Positions 15,539 through 23,617 are shown, numbered from the stretch's first letter. The stretch: 34,087 bases of DNA from Chloroflexi bacterium RBG_16_57_11 (GCA_001795165.1 MGNS01000083.1:1-34087); one strand, 5' to 3'. Notes: a model not told the origin generated them from the letters alone. Numbers and translations: made by a program.

Positions 15539-17302
15539 CTAAATGCCGCGGCGGATCCTGTCGACGGCCTCTTCATTGAGTGGAATGACAACCTGGACGC
15601 GCGTTCCTCGACCCGGGGCTGAATCAATTCTTAGCATGCCGTTCACCAGCTCTGTGCGCTCGCGCAAATTGATCATCCCCAGGCTTCCACGGGATTCATA
15701 ATTTGCGCCGACGGAATCTACATCGAAACCGATGCCATCATCTTCGACTTCTAGCAGACCTAACCCCTCGCGCAGTATTTTCAGCCGGACCCAAATATGG
15801 TGAGCCTGGGCATGCTTACGGGCATTATTAACCGCTTCTTCGGCGATGTAAAAGACAACGGCTTGCTTGGCGGGTTCCATCTCACTCATAACCCTGGAAT
15901 CTGCCTGGATGGTGACGTTTTGGTTGAAGGTTTCCTTCATTTTCTCGGCCATCGACTCGAGGGTAGCAATCAAGCCCTGAGACTCTAGCACCAGGGGACG
16001 CAGGGTGAATAACATATGCCGAATCTCTTTGGTTGTCCGGCGGGCCAATTCCTCGATTTTGTAAAGCTCTTCGGAGGCGGCTTTAAAATCTCGCTCCATC
16101 AAGCGCCGGGCGAAGTTGACTCGCATGGCAATCGCGGAAATCGCTTGCGTAGGACCATCATGCAGATCACGAGCCAGCTTCTTGCGCGACTCTTCCTGGA
16201 TTTCCATGATGCGGTTTTTTTCCTGTTCCAGGTCCTGGTAGAGGCGTGAATTTTGTATGGCGATGACGGATTGCTTGGCGACGATTTCGAGCACTTCGCG
16301 TCGGTCGGGGGTGAAGAAATTTACGCTGGGATGCGCAAACAGCAAAATGCCGTAGGCATCCAATCCAGCCCTCAGAGGCAGGCAAAACGCCGCGCGACAT
16401 TCGTTCAGTGAGGCCAATTGGCTGAGCTCTGCATCGGCGGGTAGATTACGCGACAAGCTGGGAGCGCCCTCATCGATGGCGTGGGCCAACAAACCGCTCG
16501 TGCCAGGCAGGTTGAGATCGCGATCCTCAGCTACGATATGGCGCGCGGCAGCAATTTGAAGTGTAGGCGACTGGTCAGCCCCTTCGGAATAGAGTAAGAC
16601 TGCGCTAAACAGATGATCTACATCCGGCGCGTCTAGCTCCTTCAAAGTATCCTCACTCAAATTCAATGAGGTCTCCAGAACACGCTGATAATTTAGCGTG
16701 GCGCTCAAAGCTGAGATCAAATCATAGATCAAACGGCGGCTTTCACGTTCCCTTTTTTGGGTGGTATTCGACAGGCGCTCGGTATTCTGGTAGCGAGTCT
16801 TGGCACTGCTATTTGCGAGCTCACTGATCAAAGCGAAAGGTAAGCCGACGATCGTGTACATGGGAAACATAAATCCAAGCAGGATCAGCAAATCGGCGGG
16901 TTGGCGGCGATAAACGATAAAAGCTTGAATGGACAGATTCAATACTACGGCCAGGATGGCTCCTACCCATTGAAAATACAAGGCGGCTGTAGCGGTTGGA
17001 AGCAGCCCTAGCCAGGCCAGGTTAACTGGACTGTTACCCAGATAAAAGGCTATGGTTGCAAAAGCGAAATCGCTGAGTAAATAGAGCACCCGTAAAACGG
17101 TCATCGTCTGGTATGCCGCGGTGAGAACCGTAGCCGCTAAATTTGTGATCATCATTCCGACGATGAGGATCAGGATTTTTGAGTCGAGCATGTTGTGGAT
17201 AGCATACCATAAGCTTACGCTCGCGATGAATGCCCATCGTACCACGAGGGATATCCAATCTGCTAAAGGCCAGGGGGCGCTCTTTCGCATATCAGTTATC
17301 AT
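15539..17302 (-). CDS. Membrane sensor histidine kinase, GAF + HisKA_3 (NarL type)
   Basis: A 587-residue kinase. Residues about 15-160 hold several membrane helices, followed by a short coiled region and a GAF domain (about 200-350). The dimerisation/phosphotransfer domain has H381 in KLARDLHDGPTQAISAIAMR, the HisKA_3 H-box. The HATPase_c domain has EEAVNNARKHAQ (N-box), DDGIGFD (G1) and GSLGMINLRER (G2). The GAF-linked membrane input suggests sensing of a small ligand or the membrane state. No response regulator gene is next to it, so its partner must be encoded elsewhere. It lies 39 nt after rdgB on the same strand. Confidence 0.9.
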   Translation of the reverse strand: MITDMRKSAPWPLADWISLVVRWAFIASVSLWYAIHNMLDSKILILIVGMMITNLAATVLTAAYQTMTVLRVLYLLSDFAFATIAFYLGNSPVNLAWLGLLPTATAALYFQWVGAILAVVLNLSIQAFIVYRRQPADLLILLGFMFPMYTIVGLPFALISELANSSAKTRYQNTERLSNTTQKRERESRRLIYDLISALSATLNYQRVLETSLNLSEDTLKELDAPDVDHLFSAVLLYSEGADQSPTLQIAAARHIVAEDRDLNLPGTSGLLAHAIDEGAPSLSRNLPADAELSQLASLNECRAAFCLPLRAGLDAYGILLFAHPSVNFFTPDRREVLEIVAKQSVIAIQNSRLYQDLEQEKNRIMEIQEESRKKLARDLHDGPTQAISAIAMRVNFARRLMERDFKAASEELYKIEELARRTTKEIRHMLFTLRPLVLESQGLIATLESMAEKMKETFNQNVTIQADSRVMSEMEPAKQAVVFYIAEEAVNNARKHAQAHHIWVRLKILREGLGLLEVEDDGIGFDVDSVGANYESRGSLGMINLRERTELVNGMLRIDSAPGRGTRVQVVIPLNEEAVDRIRRGI

Positions 17303-17341
17303 AACTCAAAATATGCCCTTGGCAAGGCGTCCATACAAAAT

Positions 17342-17944
17342 TTATAGGTTTTTCAGCATTTCTAGCAATATTGGATACGCAGCACGAACCGCACGACCCC
17401 GATGGCTTAGCCGGTTCTTTTCTTCCATGTCCAGTTCAGCCATTGTTTTACCCAGCTCTGGGAGGAGGAAAATCGGATCGTAACCGAAACCTTTTTCACC
17501 ACGCTCCTCCGGGATGATCACGCCAGGACAAATACCCTGGGTATATTGCGTCTCTCCGGATGGTCTGGCAAGAGCGACGATGCAGCGAAAATGGGCGGTC
17601 CAGGGGGGTGTCTTGGGTTGCAACCTCTCCAATAGTAGCCTCCGGCGGTCAGCATCGGAGGCTCCGGTCCAGGGAGCAAAGCGCGCCGAATGCAACCCAG
17701 GCAGGCTGTCCAGGGCATCCACTTCTAATCCCGAGTCATCCGCCAGGGTGATCAAGCCCGAAGCTTTGGCGTAGGCAACTGCTTTTAGTGCCGCATTCTC
17801 CGCATAGTTGCTGCCGGTTTCCTTGACCGCCAGATCCAGGTTGATATCCGCTGGCGCGACCAGCTCGGCAGGGATTCCGTTCAGCAAGGCCCATATTTCT
17901 TCCAACTTGCCTGCATTATGGGTAGCAACCAAGATTTTAGACAT
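17342..17944 (-). CDS. rdgB: XTP/dITP pyrophosphatase (RdgB/HAM1)
   Basis: A house-cleaning enzyme that hydrolyses non-canonical purine triphosphates (dITP, XTP) to monophosphates. ATG 17944 is chosen over the GTG at 17950 because AGGAG (17954-17950 on this strand) is 5 nt upstream. The 200 residues carry the family signatures in order: VATHNAGKLEEI (6-17), LADDSGLEVDALDSLPGLHS, GEKGFGYDPIF and LSHRGRA. The length is normal. Divergent from yceD across 61 bp. Confidence 0.95.
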   Translation of the reverse strand: MSKILVATHNAGKLEEIWALLNGIPAELVAPADINLDLAVKETGSNYAENAALKAVAYAKASGLITLADDSGLEVDALDSLPGLHSARFAPWTGASDADRRRLLLERLQPKTPPWTAHFRCIVALARPSGETQYTQGICPGVIIPEERGEKGFGYDPIFLLPELGKTMAELDMEEKNRLSHRGRAVRAAYPILLEMLKNL

Positions 17945-17993
17945 AAGCACTCCTGTTTGAGCCCCGCGCGTAAGATAATATTCTGCGCCATGT

Positions 17994-17999
17994 TATAAT
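17994..17999 (+). promoter_or_regulatory. -10 box of yceD, positioned for a leaderless mRNA
   Basis: A perfect TATAAT ends 6 nt before ATG 18006, so the transcript would begin at or within 1-2 nt of the start codon. No ribosome-binding site lies in the 6-nt gap. The hexamer 17 bp upstream (TAAGAT) is not a good -35. Confidence 0.6.
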
Positions 18000-18005
18000 C
18001 GATTT

Positions 18006-18515
18006 ATGTATATTTCGCAGGATGTTCTTCGCCTGAACGTTGGATTTATCATCCATCAAACGGTCGGCTATAGCCGGGATTTTCCCTTCGAGATCCCTTC
18101 CCTGCGCCTGCCGCCGGACCTGGACCTGATCGATTTTACCGGTGTGGTCCGAGTCACCCGGACCGCTCAGGGCCTGTTCGTACAGGCAAAACTGCAGGCC
18201 ATGGCTGCATCGGAATGCGTCCGTTGCCTGACTGAATTCCAGCAACCACTCGAGGTCGAGTTTTCGGATTTATATGCTTTTACGCTTTCATCCATCACCG
18301 AGGCCGGGCTGCTTCTACCCGAGAATGGCAAGATCGATCTGGCTCCCATTGTACGAGATGAGATGTTGTTGGCGTTTCCGATCAAGCCGCTCTGTCGACC
18401 AGACTGCAAAGGCTTGTGTCCAATCTGTGGCGAAAACCGGAATGAGATAAACTGCCATCCTGGGGATGAAAGCCTGCAAGCCGGTCCCGGTGAGTTGAGC
18501 TCTGTTTTTGAATGA
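18006..18515 (+). CDS. yceD: DUF177 / YceD family protein
   Basis: A 169-residue member of the DUF177 (YceD) family, which is linked to 23S rRNA and ribosome biogenesis in other bacteria. The Cys pattern is diagnostic: C71 and C74 (ECVRCL), then C130, C134, C138 and C141 (LCRPDCKGLCPICGENRN), which probably hold zinc. Start ATG 18006 has no ribosome-binding site, and a TATAAT ends just 6 nt before it. In most genomes yceD precedes rpmF (L32); here a sigma factor gene follows 76 nt downstream instead. Confidence 0.88.
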   Translation: MYISQDVLRLNVGFIIHQTVGYSRDFPFEIPSLRLPPDLDLIDFTGVVRVTRTAQGLFVQAKLQAMAASECVRCLTEFQQPLEVEFSDLYAFTLSSITEAGLLLPENGKIDLAPIVRDEMLLAFPIKPLCRPDCKGLCPICGENRNEINCHPGDESLQAGPGELSSVFE

Positions 18516-18591
18516 TCCACTAGCAATTTATTGTGCGAAACCGGTTATTCCCTTCATGTACTCGCCCTGGTCAGTTCCAAGGGGGTAATTA

Positions 18592-19764
18592 GTGTCTAAT
18601 TCGGGCGATCGAAAGTCAATCGACCTGGCATTGCGAGTGTTGGTCGAACGCGCCGATTTACACGGCTGGCTGACGCAGGAAGATGTGCTGGAAGTATTTC
18701 CGATGGCAGCCAGTGATAACGATCAGCTCTCTCATTTGATCGCTGCTCTGCGTCTGAAGGGTATCCAGGTATTTACTCAGGAGAAGACCGATGAGCCGGA
18801 TGTGGAGCTGGTTTTAGGCGAACCGGAAGCGCTGCTTACATTCGAATATGTCGCCAGTGATGATACTGTAAGTCTCTACTTGAAAGAGACAGCGCTCACC
18901 CCATTACTCTCTTTGGAAGAAGAGCTTGGTCTGGCAAAGCGCATCGCCCATGCCCGGCAAGCCAAGCGCGAGCTGATGCGGATAATTCCGGGCGAGCGCG
19001 ACCTCGAAAGCTGTAAAGAGCTGGATGCTCTGATTCAAGACGGGCGCCTGGCGCGCGAGGCGCTGATCAAAGCGAACACCCGGCTGGTGGTTAGCGTTGC
19101 GCGTCGTTACCTTGGACGTGGTGTGCCATTTCTGGACCTGATCCAGGAAGGCAACCTGGGCTTGATGAAAGCGGTCGAGAAATTTGAATATCAGCGAGGT
19201 TTCCGCTTTTCAACCTATGCGACCTGGTGGATCCGCCAGGGGATTGTTCGCGCAATCGCCGATCAAGGACGGACCATCCGGGTCCCGGTTCATATGGTCG
19301 ACCGGTTACGCATGGTTCATAAGGCGTCGCGAGAGCTTGAGCAGAAAATTGGCCGTACCCCAACTGCCCAGGAGCTGGCAGAACGGCTGGATCTGGATAG
19401 CAGTAAGCTGAACTGGCTGCTCCAGGTCACCCAGCAACCCGTCTCGTTGGAAAGCCCGGTGAGTGGAGAGGACGACGCCGAGCTTGGGATGTATGTCGAA
19501 GATATCACTTCGCCCAGCCCGGCGCAGATTACTTATGAAAATATGCTGCGAGAACGTATGGACGAAGTCTTGGGAACCCTGACACCGCGTGAGGCGCGCA
19601 TTTTGCGCCTGAGGTTTGGCCTGGGACAGGATCGCCCCTACACCCTGGAAGAGGTGGGGCAGAAATTCGGCTTGACTCGTGAGCGCATCCGGCAGATTGA
19701 ATCCAAGGCCTTGCGCCGCCTGCGCCAACCTTCGCGGGCGCGACTGTTGAGGGATTACAGTTGA
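18592..19764 (+). CDS. sigA: RNA polymerase sigma factor, RpoD/SigA group
   Basis: A 390-residue sigma-70 factor starting at GTG 18592 (AAGGGGG 6 nt upstream). Residues about 10-65 resemble region 1.1 (ADLHGWLTQEDVLEVFP). Region 1.2 is SLYLKETALTPLLSLEEELG (95-114). Region 2 contains NTRLVVSVARRYLGRGVPFL and EKFEYQRGFRFSTYATWWIR. Region 3 begins near 238 with RLRMVHKASRELEQKIGRTP. Region 4.2 is the helix-turn-helix TLEEVGQKFGLTRERIRQIE. The presence of region 1.1 and the intact -10 recognition helix point to a primary or close group 2 sigma. The large non-conserved insert of proteobacterial RpoD is absent. Confidence 0.9.
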   Translation: MSNSGDRKSIDLALRVLVERADLHGWLTQEDVLEVFPMAASDNDQLSHLIAALRLKGIQVFTQEKTDEPDVELVLGEPEALLTFEYVASDDTVSLYLKETALTPLLSLEEELGLAKRIAHARQAKRELMRIIPGERDLESCKELDALIQDGRLAREALIKANTRLVVSVARRYLGRGVPFLDLIQEGNLGLMKAVEKFEYQRGFRFSTYATWWIRQGIVRAIADQGRTIRVPVHMVDRLRMVHKASRELEQKIGRTPTAQELAERLDLDSSKLNWLLQVTQQPVSLESPVSGEDDAELGMYVEDITSPSPAQITYENMLRERMDEVLGTLTPREARILRLRFGLGQDRPYTLEEVGQKFGLTRERIRQIESKALRRLRQPSRARLLRDYS

Positions 19765-19844
19765 GGGGAGACGTCGTAGCAGAAATGTTTTCGGTTTTTC
19801 GCAGTCTTGTTGCCGCGATTTTCACCGCCTAGAAATTTCGGCAC

Positions 19845-19873
19845 TTGACAAATGCAACCCCTAATATTAAACT
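19845..19873 (+). promoter_or_regulatory. Promoter of the metG leader
   Basis: A perfect TTGACA (19845-19850) and TAAACT (19868-19873, four of six consensus bases) are 17 bp apart. The transcript would start near 19880, about 33 nt before the leader peptide and 225 nt before metG. Confidence 0.65.
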
Positions 19874-19912
19874 AGCGTTAAGTTATTAAGTTATAAAGAA
19901 AGGTCCGCGACA

Positions 19913-20017
19913 ATGGCGCCGGTTGACTCTCGCTATGATACTATTCGCTATTCAATGGCCATGATGTGCAATCTGGTCGATTACCTCGCGCCTGAGTACG
20001 GGCAGCCGGTTTTTTAA
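19913..20017 (+). CDS. Putative 34-codon Met-rich leader peptide of metG
   Basis: A short frame from ATG 19913 to TAA 20017, with AGAAAGG about 9 nt upstream. Codons 15, 17 and 18 are Met (19955, 19961 and 19964; local peptide YSMAMMCN), so four of 34 codons are Met, directly ahead of methionyl-tRNA synthetase. The last codons contain GGGCAGCC (20000-20007), which also takes part in the downstream hairpin competition. The arrangement fits a leader peptide that senses charged Met-tRNA by ribosome stalling. No function as a protein is suggested. Confidence 0.6.
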   Translation: MAPVDSRYDTIRYSMAMMCNLVDYLAPEYGQPVF

Positions 20018-20073
20018 GGATAGAAAAATTCTAATTGCGAATATCCGAGGGCTGTCCTGGAGAGGGCAGCCCT
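20000..20073 (+). promoter_or_regulatory. Candidate attenuator of metG
   Basis: AGGGCTGTCC (20048-20057) pairs with GGGCAGCCCT (20064-20073) over 10 bp with one G-T pair and a 6-nt loop, followed by TTAACTG. The same 5' arm can instead pair with GGGCAGCC (20000-20007) inside the end of the leader ORF (with GGCTGTCC, 20050-20057). A ribosome that reaches the stop at 20015 would cover that segment and let the hairpin form; one stalled at the Met codons would leave it free. The T-tract is short, so the hairpin may act as a weak terminator or at another step. Confidence 0.55.
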
Positions 20074-20104
20074 TTAACTGTGCATAACCATCTGGAGGTC
20101 TCCT

Positions 20105-21886
20105 ATGTCCGAGTATATTCTTGTATCTGTGGCCTGGCCTTACGCGAACTCGCAAATCCATGTTGGCAATCTAACCGGCTCTTATTTGCCGGCGGATATC
20201 TTTGCGCGCTACCACCGGCTGGCAGGGGACCAGGTGGCTATGGTTTCTGGCTCCGACGGACATGGCACGCCGGTGACGGTGCGGGCTGACGCTGAAAGCA
20301 CAACCCCGTTGAAAGTCTACCAACACTACCATACTACCTTCATCGAGTTGTATCAGAAGCTGGGTTTGACTTACGACCTCTTTACCAGCACGCACACAGA
20401 GAACCATTTCGAGGTCTCGCAAAATATCTTTCTGGCGCTGCAGGCAAACAATTTCCTCTATACCGAACGTCAGAAACAATGGTACGCGCCTACTCAGGGG
20501 CGCTTCCTGCCCGATCGCTATGTTGAAGGCACCTGCTATATTTGCGGCTACCCCAACGCCCGCGGCGACCAGTGTGATGGCTGTGGCAGCCTGCTGGATG
20601 CCACCCAGCTCATCGACCCACGCTCCAAGATCGACGGCTCGACCCCTGAGCTCCGCGAGACCGAGCATTTTTATCTGGATCTGGGCGCCCTGGAGCCAGC
20701 CATTATCGAGTTCCTGCGCCAGCGCGAAGGTTATTTCCGCCCGAATGTGTTGCGCCAATCCCTGGGTCAAATCCAATCCGACGGTTTGCGCGGCCGGCCG
20801 ATCACGCGTGATCTGGATTGGGGCATCCCGGTGCCGGTAGAAGGCTGGGGTGGCAAGTGCCTGTATGTGTGGTTCGAAGCGGTCATCGGTTACCTGTCGG
20901 CCTCAATCGAGCTGGCCAGGCTGCGAGGCAAGCCGGACGATTGGCACTACTGGTGGTATAACCCCGCTGCCCGTGGCTATTACTTCATCGGCAAGGATAA
21001 CATCCCCTTCCACGCCGTTAACTGGCCAGGCCAGTTGATCGGCGCGGGAGAGGCCTTCGGCCGGCTGTTGGAAGGCTCTGAAGGCAAACGCTTGACCTTA
21101 CCCTATGACATACCAGCGAACGAGTTTATGAACCTGGAAGGCAAGAAAATCTCCGGCAGCCGAAATTGGGCCGTTTGGGGCCTCGATTTCCTTGAGCGCT
21201 ATGACCCCGATTCGTTGCGCTACTACCTGACTGCCAATATGCCCGAGGCCAAAGATACGGATTGGGATTGGGATGATTTTGTTCGTCGTAACAACGATGA
21301 GTTGGTCGCCACCTGGGGCAACCTGGCAAACCGGGTGCTGTCTTTTGCTTATAAGCATTGGGATGGCCGCGTCCCTGAGCCAGGCGAGCTGCGCCCCGAA
21401 GACCAGGAGATTATCGCAACTGTGGAAGCGGGCTTCCAGAGTGTTGGCCAGCACCTGGAGGCGGTGCGCTTGCGCGCCGCCTTGGGCGAAGCGCTCCGTC
21501 TGGCGGCGGAGGTCAATAAATATCTGGATAAGGCTGCGCCCTGGTTCGAGATCAAGAGTGACAAAGCCGCAGCTGCCAAGTCGATCTACGCCGCGCTGCG
21601 CGCCATCGACTCGCTGAAGGTTCTGCTCGCCCCGTTCATCCCCTTCTCCAGCGAGCGACTGCACGGTTACCTGGGCTACTCGGAGCCGCTGTTTGGCAGC
21701 CAATACACCGAAACCGTCCAGGACGGCCTCGGCGAGCACACGGTGCTGCGCTACCGCCCTGGCCCGGCGGGGGTTCATTGGCAGCCCAGCCAGCTGGCCA
21801 CCGGAAAGGCGCTCCACCAGCCGGGGCCGTTGTTTCGCAAGCTGGAGCCGAGCGTCGCCGCGGAAGAGCGCGCCCGGCTGGGCTGA
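20105..21886 (+). CDS. metG: Methionyl-tRNA synthetase
   Basis: A 593-residue class I synthetase that charges tRNA-Met. TGGAGG (20093-20098) precedes ATG 20105 by 6 nt. The nucleotide-binding motif is HVGN (19-22) in PYANSQIHVGN. Zinc knuckle Cys residues are in TCYICGYPNARGDQCDGCG. The substrate region has WFEAVIGYLSAS and FIGKDNIPFHAVNWP. The KMSKS loop is KISGS (about 347-351), a variant seen in part of this family. The C-terminus is the helical anticodon-binding domain, without the extra C-terminal dimerisation domain. It is preceded by a Met-rich leader peptide and followed by 15-bp tandem repeats. Confidence 0.96.
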   Translation: MSEYILVSVAWPYANSQIHVGNLTGSYLPADIFARYHRLAGDQVAMVSGSDGHGTPVTVRADAESTTPLKVYQHYHTTFIELYQKLGLTYDLFTSTHTENHFEVSQNIFLALQANNFLYTERQKQWYAPTQGRFLPDRYVEGTCYICGYPNARGDQCDGCGSLLDATQLIDPRSKIDGSTPELRETEHFYLDLGALEPAIIEFLRQREGYFRPNVLRQSLGQIQSDGLRGRPITRDLDWGIPVPVEGWGGKCLYVWFEAVIGYLSASIELARLRGKPDDWHYWWYNPAARGYYFIGKDNIPFHAVNWPGQLIGAGEAFGRLLEGSEGKRLTLPYDIPANEFMNLEGKKISGSRNWAVWGLDFLERYDPDSLRYYLTANMPEAKDTDWDWDDFVRRNNDELVATWGNLANRVLSFAYKHWDGRVPEPGELRPEDQEIIATVEAGFQSVGQHLEAVRLRAALGEALRLAAEVNKYLDKAAPWFEIKSDKAAAAKSIYAALRAIDSLKVLLAPFIPFSSERLHGYLGYSEPLFGSQYTETVQDGLGEHTVLRYRPGPAGVHWQPSQLATGKALHQPGPLFRKLEPSVAAEERARLG

Positions 21887-21936
21887 TCGCTGGGCGAATG
21901 ATCGCTGGGCGAGTCATCGCTGGGCGAATCATCGCC
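21886..21936 (+). repeat. 15-bp tandem repeat at the metG stop codon
   Basis: Three near-identical 15-bp units ATCGCTGGGCGA(A/G)T(G/C) occupy 21886-21900, 21901-21915 and 21916-21930. A degraded fourth copy (ATCGCC) begins at 21931. The array starts on the last base of the metG stop codon. The unit length is a multiple of three, so it keeps phase in other frames, but no gene is evident there. Confidence 0.85.
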
Positions 21937-21953
21937 GGTGCCATACAACAAGT

Positions 21954-21992
21954 ACAGGCCAGGATTGGAAGCTAAACCCTGGCCTGTTTTGT
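21954..21992 (+). terminator. Terminator between metG and the DUF4013 gene
   Basis: ACAGGCCAGG (21954-21963) pairs with CCTGGCCTGT (21978-21987) over 10 bp and is followed by TTTG. It serves metG and, being symmetrical, may also end the convergent DUF4013 transcript. Confidence 0.75.
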
Positions 21993-22022
21993 AATCAGAA
22001 TTGCGGATGGGATTTGACTCGA

Positions 22023-22676
22023 CTACATACCCTTCTTTGCTATGGCCTCGTTGTACGCCTGGCCCCACAGGTGACCCTGGATGACATAAGCGTAAGCCAT
22101 GGTGAAAATGACGCCGATGACGCACAAGATCACGCCTAACCCGGCGATCAGGCCCGCTACGATGCCGCCGAGCAGAGCTAGCAGGTAGGCTGCCGGAGCG
22201 GCGCGCACCAGAGCTATGACTTCTGAGAAACGGAACGCCGCGCCGAGCTCGCCGCTGACGACGAAGTTAGCCAGCGCGGCCGGGATCAGGAACCATAGGG
22301 CGATGCCATAGATGGCAGCAAGACAGCTTACACAAGTAGAAATCAAGCCGACCATGGTTGCTACTGTTTCATCGCCGCCATTTCCCATGAACATAACAGG
22401 CAGATTTGCACAGATGGATATTAAGATGATCGGTAGTGCATAGACCAGACCGATGACAAAAATCTTGAGGCCTTTCACCAGGTAGTCGCCGAAAGCACCC
22501 CAATCTGGGAGCGTCTCCGGTTCGCGCTGGATCACCCGCCGGGTCACTTCCAGAGCCCAGCCGCTCACGGTAAGCTGGCCAATCAGGGGGATCAGCATCA
22601 CCAATCCGGCGATGCCAAGCTTTTTTATCCAGTCCTTGTCCTCGAATGCAAACGTAAATGCTTTTCCTAAGTTCAT
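22023..22676 (-). CDS. DUF4013 membrane protein
   Basis: A 217-residue integral membrane protein with AAGGAGG just before ATG 22676 on this strand. The N-terminal NLGKAFTFAFEDKDWIKKLG followed by a hydrophobic segment, and LPDWGAFGDYLVKGLKIFV near residues 56-74, are the hallmarks of DUF4013. About five hydrophobic segments follow and the end is basic (YNEAIAKKGM). The family has no established function. The gene seems to be transcribed alone and converges on metG. Confidence 0.85.
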   Translation of the reverse strand: MNLGKAFTFAFEDKDWIKKLGIAGLVMLIPLIGQLTVSGWALEVTRRVIQREPETLPDWGAFGDYLVKGLKIFVIGLVYALPIILISICANLPVMFMGNGGDETVATMVGLISTCVSCLAAIYGIALWFLIPAALANFVVSGELGAAFRFSEVIALVRAAPAAYLLALLGGIVAGLIAGLGVILCVIGVIFTMAYAYVIQGHLWGQAYNEAIAKKGM

Positions 22677-22788
22677 GACGGCCTCCTTGGATAATAGAAA
22701 TTGGGCGAACCTTAAAAGCAGATGGGTATAATCTTATCAGCTTTTAAGTATTTTGCGGGAAAATCAATCTAAATATTTCAGTTTTGGG

Positions 22789-23025
22789 TTAGGCAATTTT
22801 CGCCCCGGTAGAGAAAAATCGGACATACCAACGAGCCTCCCACTGGTTAAAAACCAGCTCACAAACCTGTTCGAACGGGATCATGACCAGGATGTGCTCG
22901 CCGCGCTCGTCTTGCCAGCGACGCCCGGCCGAAGCAACCGGAATCGACTGGCCTTGCCAGGTGAAGCTCAGCGGTGTGCGGCGGCCTTGCGTATCGATAC
23001 GTGCGATGACTTCAACTGGCTCCAT
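22789..23025 (-). CDS. Small DUF6504-like protein
   Basis: A 78-residue protein. ATG 23025 overlaps the end of the pncC gene by 14 nt and has GGAG about 7 nt upstream; the longer frame to 23157 only runs antiphase through pncC. The sequence PVEVIARIDTQGRRTPLSFT, then VASAGRRWQDERGEHILVMI and WEARWYVRFF, resembles the DUF6504 family of small beta-rich proteins common in Chloroflexota and Actinobacteria. The function is unknown. Overlap with pncC suggests translational coupling. Confidence 0.65.
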   Translation of the reverse strand: MEPVEVIARIDTQGRRTPLSFTWQGQSIPVASAGRRWQDERGEHILVMIPFEQVCELVFNQWEARWYVRFFSTGAKIA

Positions 23026-23497
23026 CGAGATACTCCGCCAGATGATGTAACGCGCGCTCGGCGGCCTGCTGCTTGATCTGGATACGCTCGCCCTGCAGCC
23101 GGTAGGACCAGGCCTGCTCCTTGTCAGGTGTGCACAGGCCAATCCAAACGGTTCCAACCGGTTTATCCGGTGTGCCGCCGCCGGGTCCAGCGATGCCGCT
23201 TACCGCCAGGCCGACATCCGCATTGAGTGCTCTGCGTACCCCGCGCGCCATTTCCAGCACCGTCTCCCGGCTTACTGCGCCAAAATTTACCAGTGTCTCC
23301 CCGCGAACACCCAGCAAGTTCATCTTTGCCTCATTCGCATAGGAGATCACGCCTCCGACGAAATAGGTCGAAGATCCGGCGACATTGGTGATGCGATGCC
23401 CAACCAGCCCGCCGGTGCAAGATTCTGCCACAGCCAGGGTCAGCCCGCGCTGCCCAAGCAGCTCACCAAGGCGTACTTCCAGGAGATCATCACTCAT
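23012..23497 (-). CDS. pncC: Nicotinamide-nucleotide amidase (CinA C-terminal family)
   Basis: A 161-residue CinA C-terminal type enzyme that deamidates NMN to nicotinate mononucleotide in pyridine-nucleotide salvage. Motifs are TLAVAESCTGGLVGHRIT, GSSTYFVGGVISYANEAK, VSRETVLEMARGVR and AVSGIAGPGGGTPDKPVGTV. The N-terminal molybdopterin-like domain of full-length CinA is absent. ATG 23497 is chosen because the family starts there; upstream residues to 23692 are not conserved. No ribosome-binding site is visible, but a -10 box ends 7 nt before ATG, so the mRNA may be leaderless. It overlaps the DUF6504-like gene. Confidence 0.88.
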   Translation of the reverse strand: MSDDLLEVRLGELLGQRGLTLAVAESCTGGLVGHRITNVAGSSTYFVGGVISYANEAKMNLLGVRGETLVNFGAVSRETVLEMARGVRRALNADVGLAVSGIAGPGGGTPDKPVGTVWIGLCTPDKEQAWSYRLQGERIQIKQQAAERALHHLAEYLDGAS

Positions 23498-23504
23498 TGC
23501 TGCA

Positions 23505-23533
23505 ATGATATTGTTGCGATAATATTGCTGCAA
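23505..23533 (-). promoter_or_regulatory. Promoter of pncC, positioned for a leaderless mRNA
   Basis: On the minus strand TTGCAG (23533-23528) and TATCAT (23510-23505) are 17 bp apart, and 7 nt follow before ATG 23497. Transcription would start at or very near the A of the start codon. Confidence 0.5.
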
Positions 23534-23604
23534 ATATATTGCTTCAATTATACCCGCGCTGGCTGGGTGCGAACCCTGCGAGCCTGTCCTCCGGCCCGTT
23601 GCGT

Positions 23605-23610
23605 TATAAT
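23605..23610 (+). promoter_or_regulatory. -10 box before the phosphatase fragment
   Basis: Perfect TATAAT, 7 nt before ATG 23618, with no ribosome-binding site between them. A -35 box is not recognisable. Confidence 0.4.
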
Positions 23611-23617
23611 CAACCCC

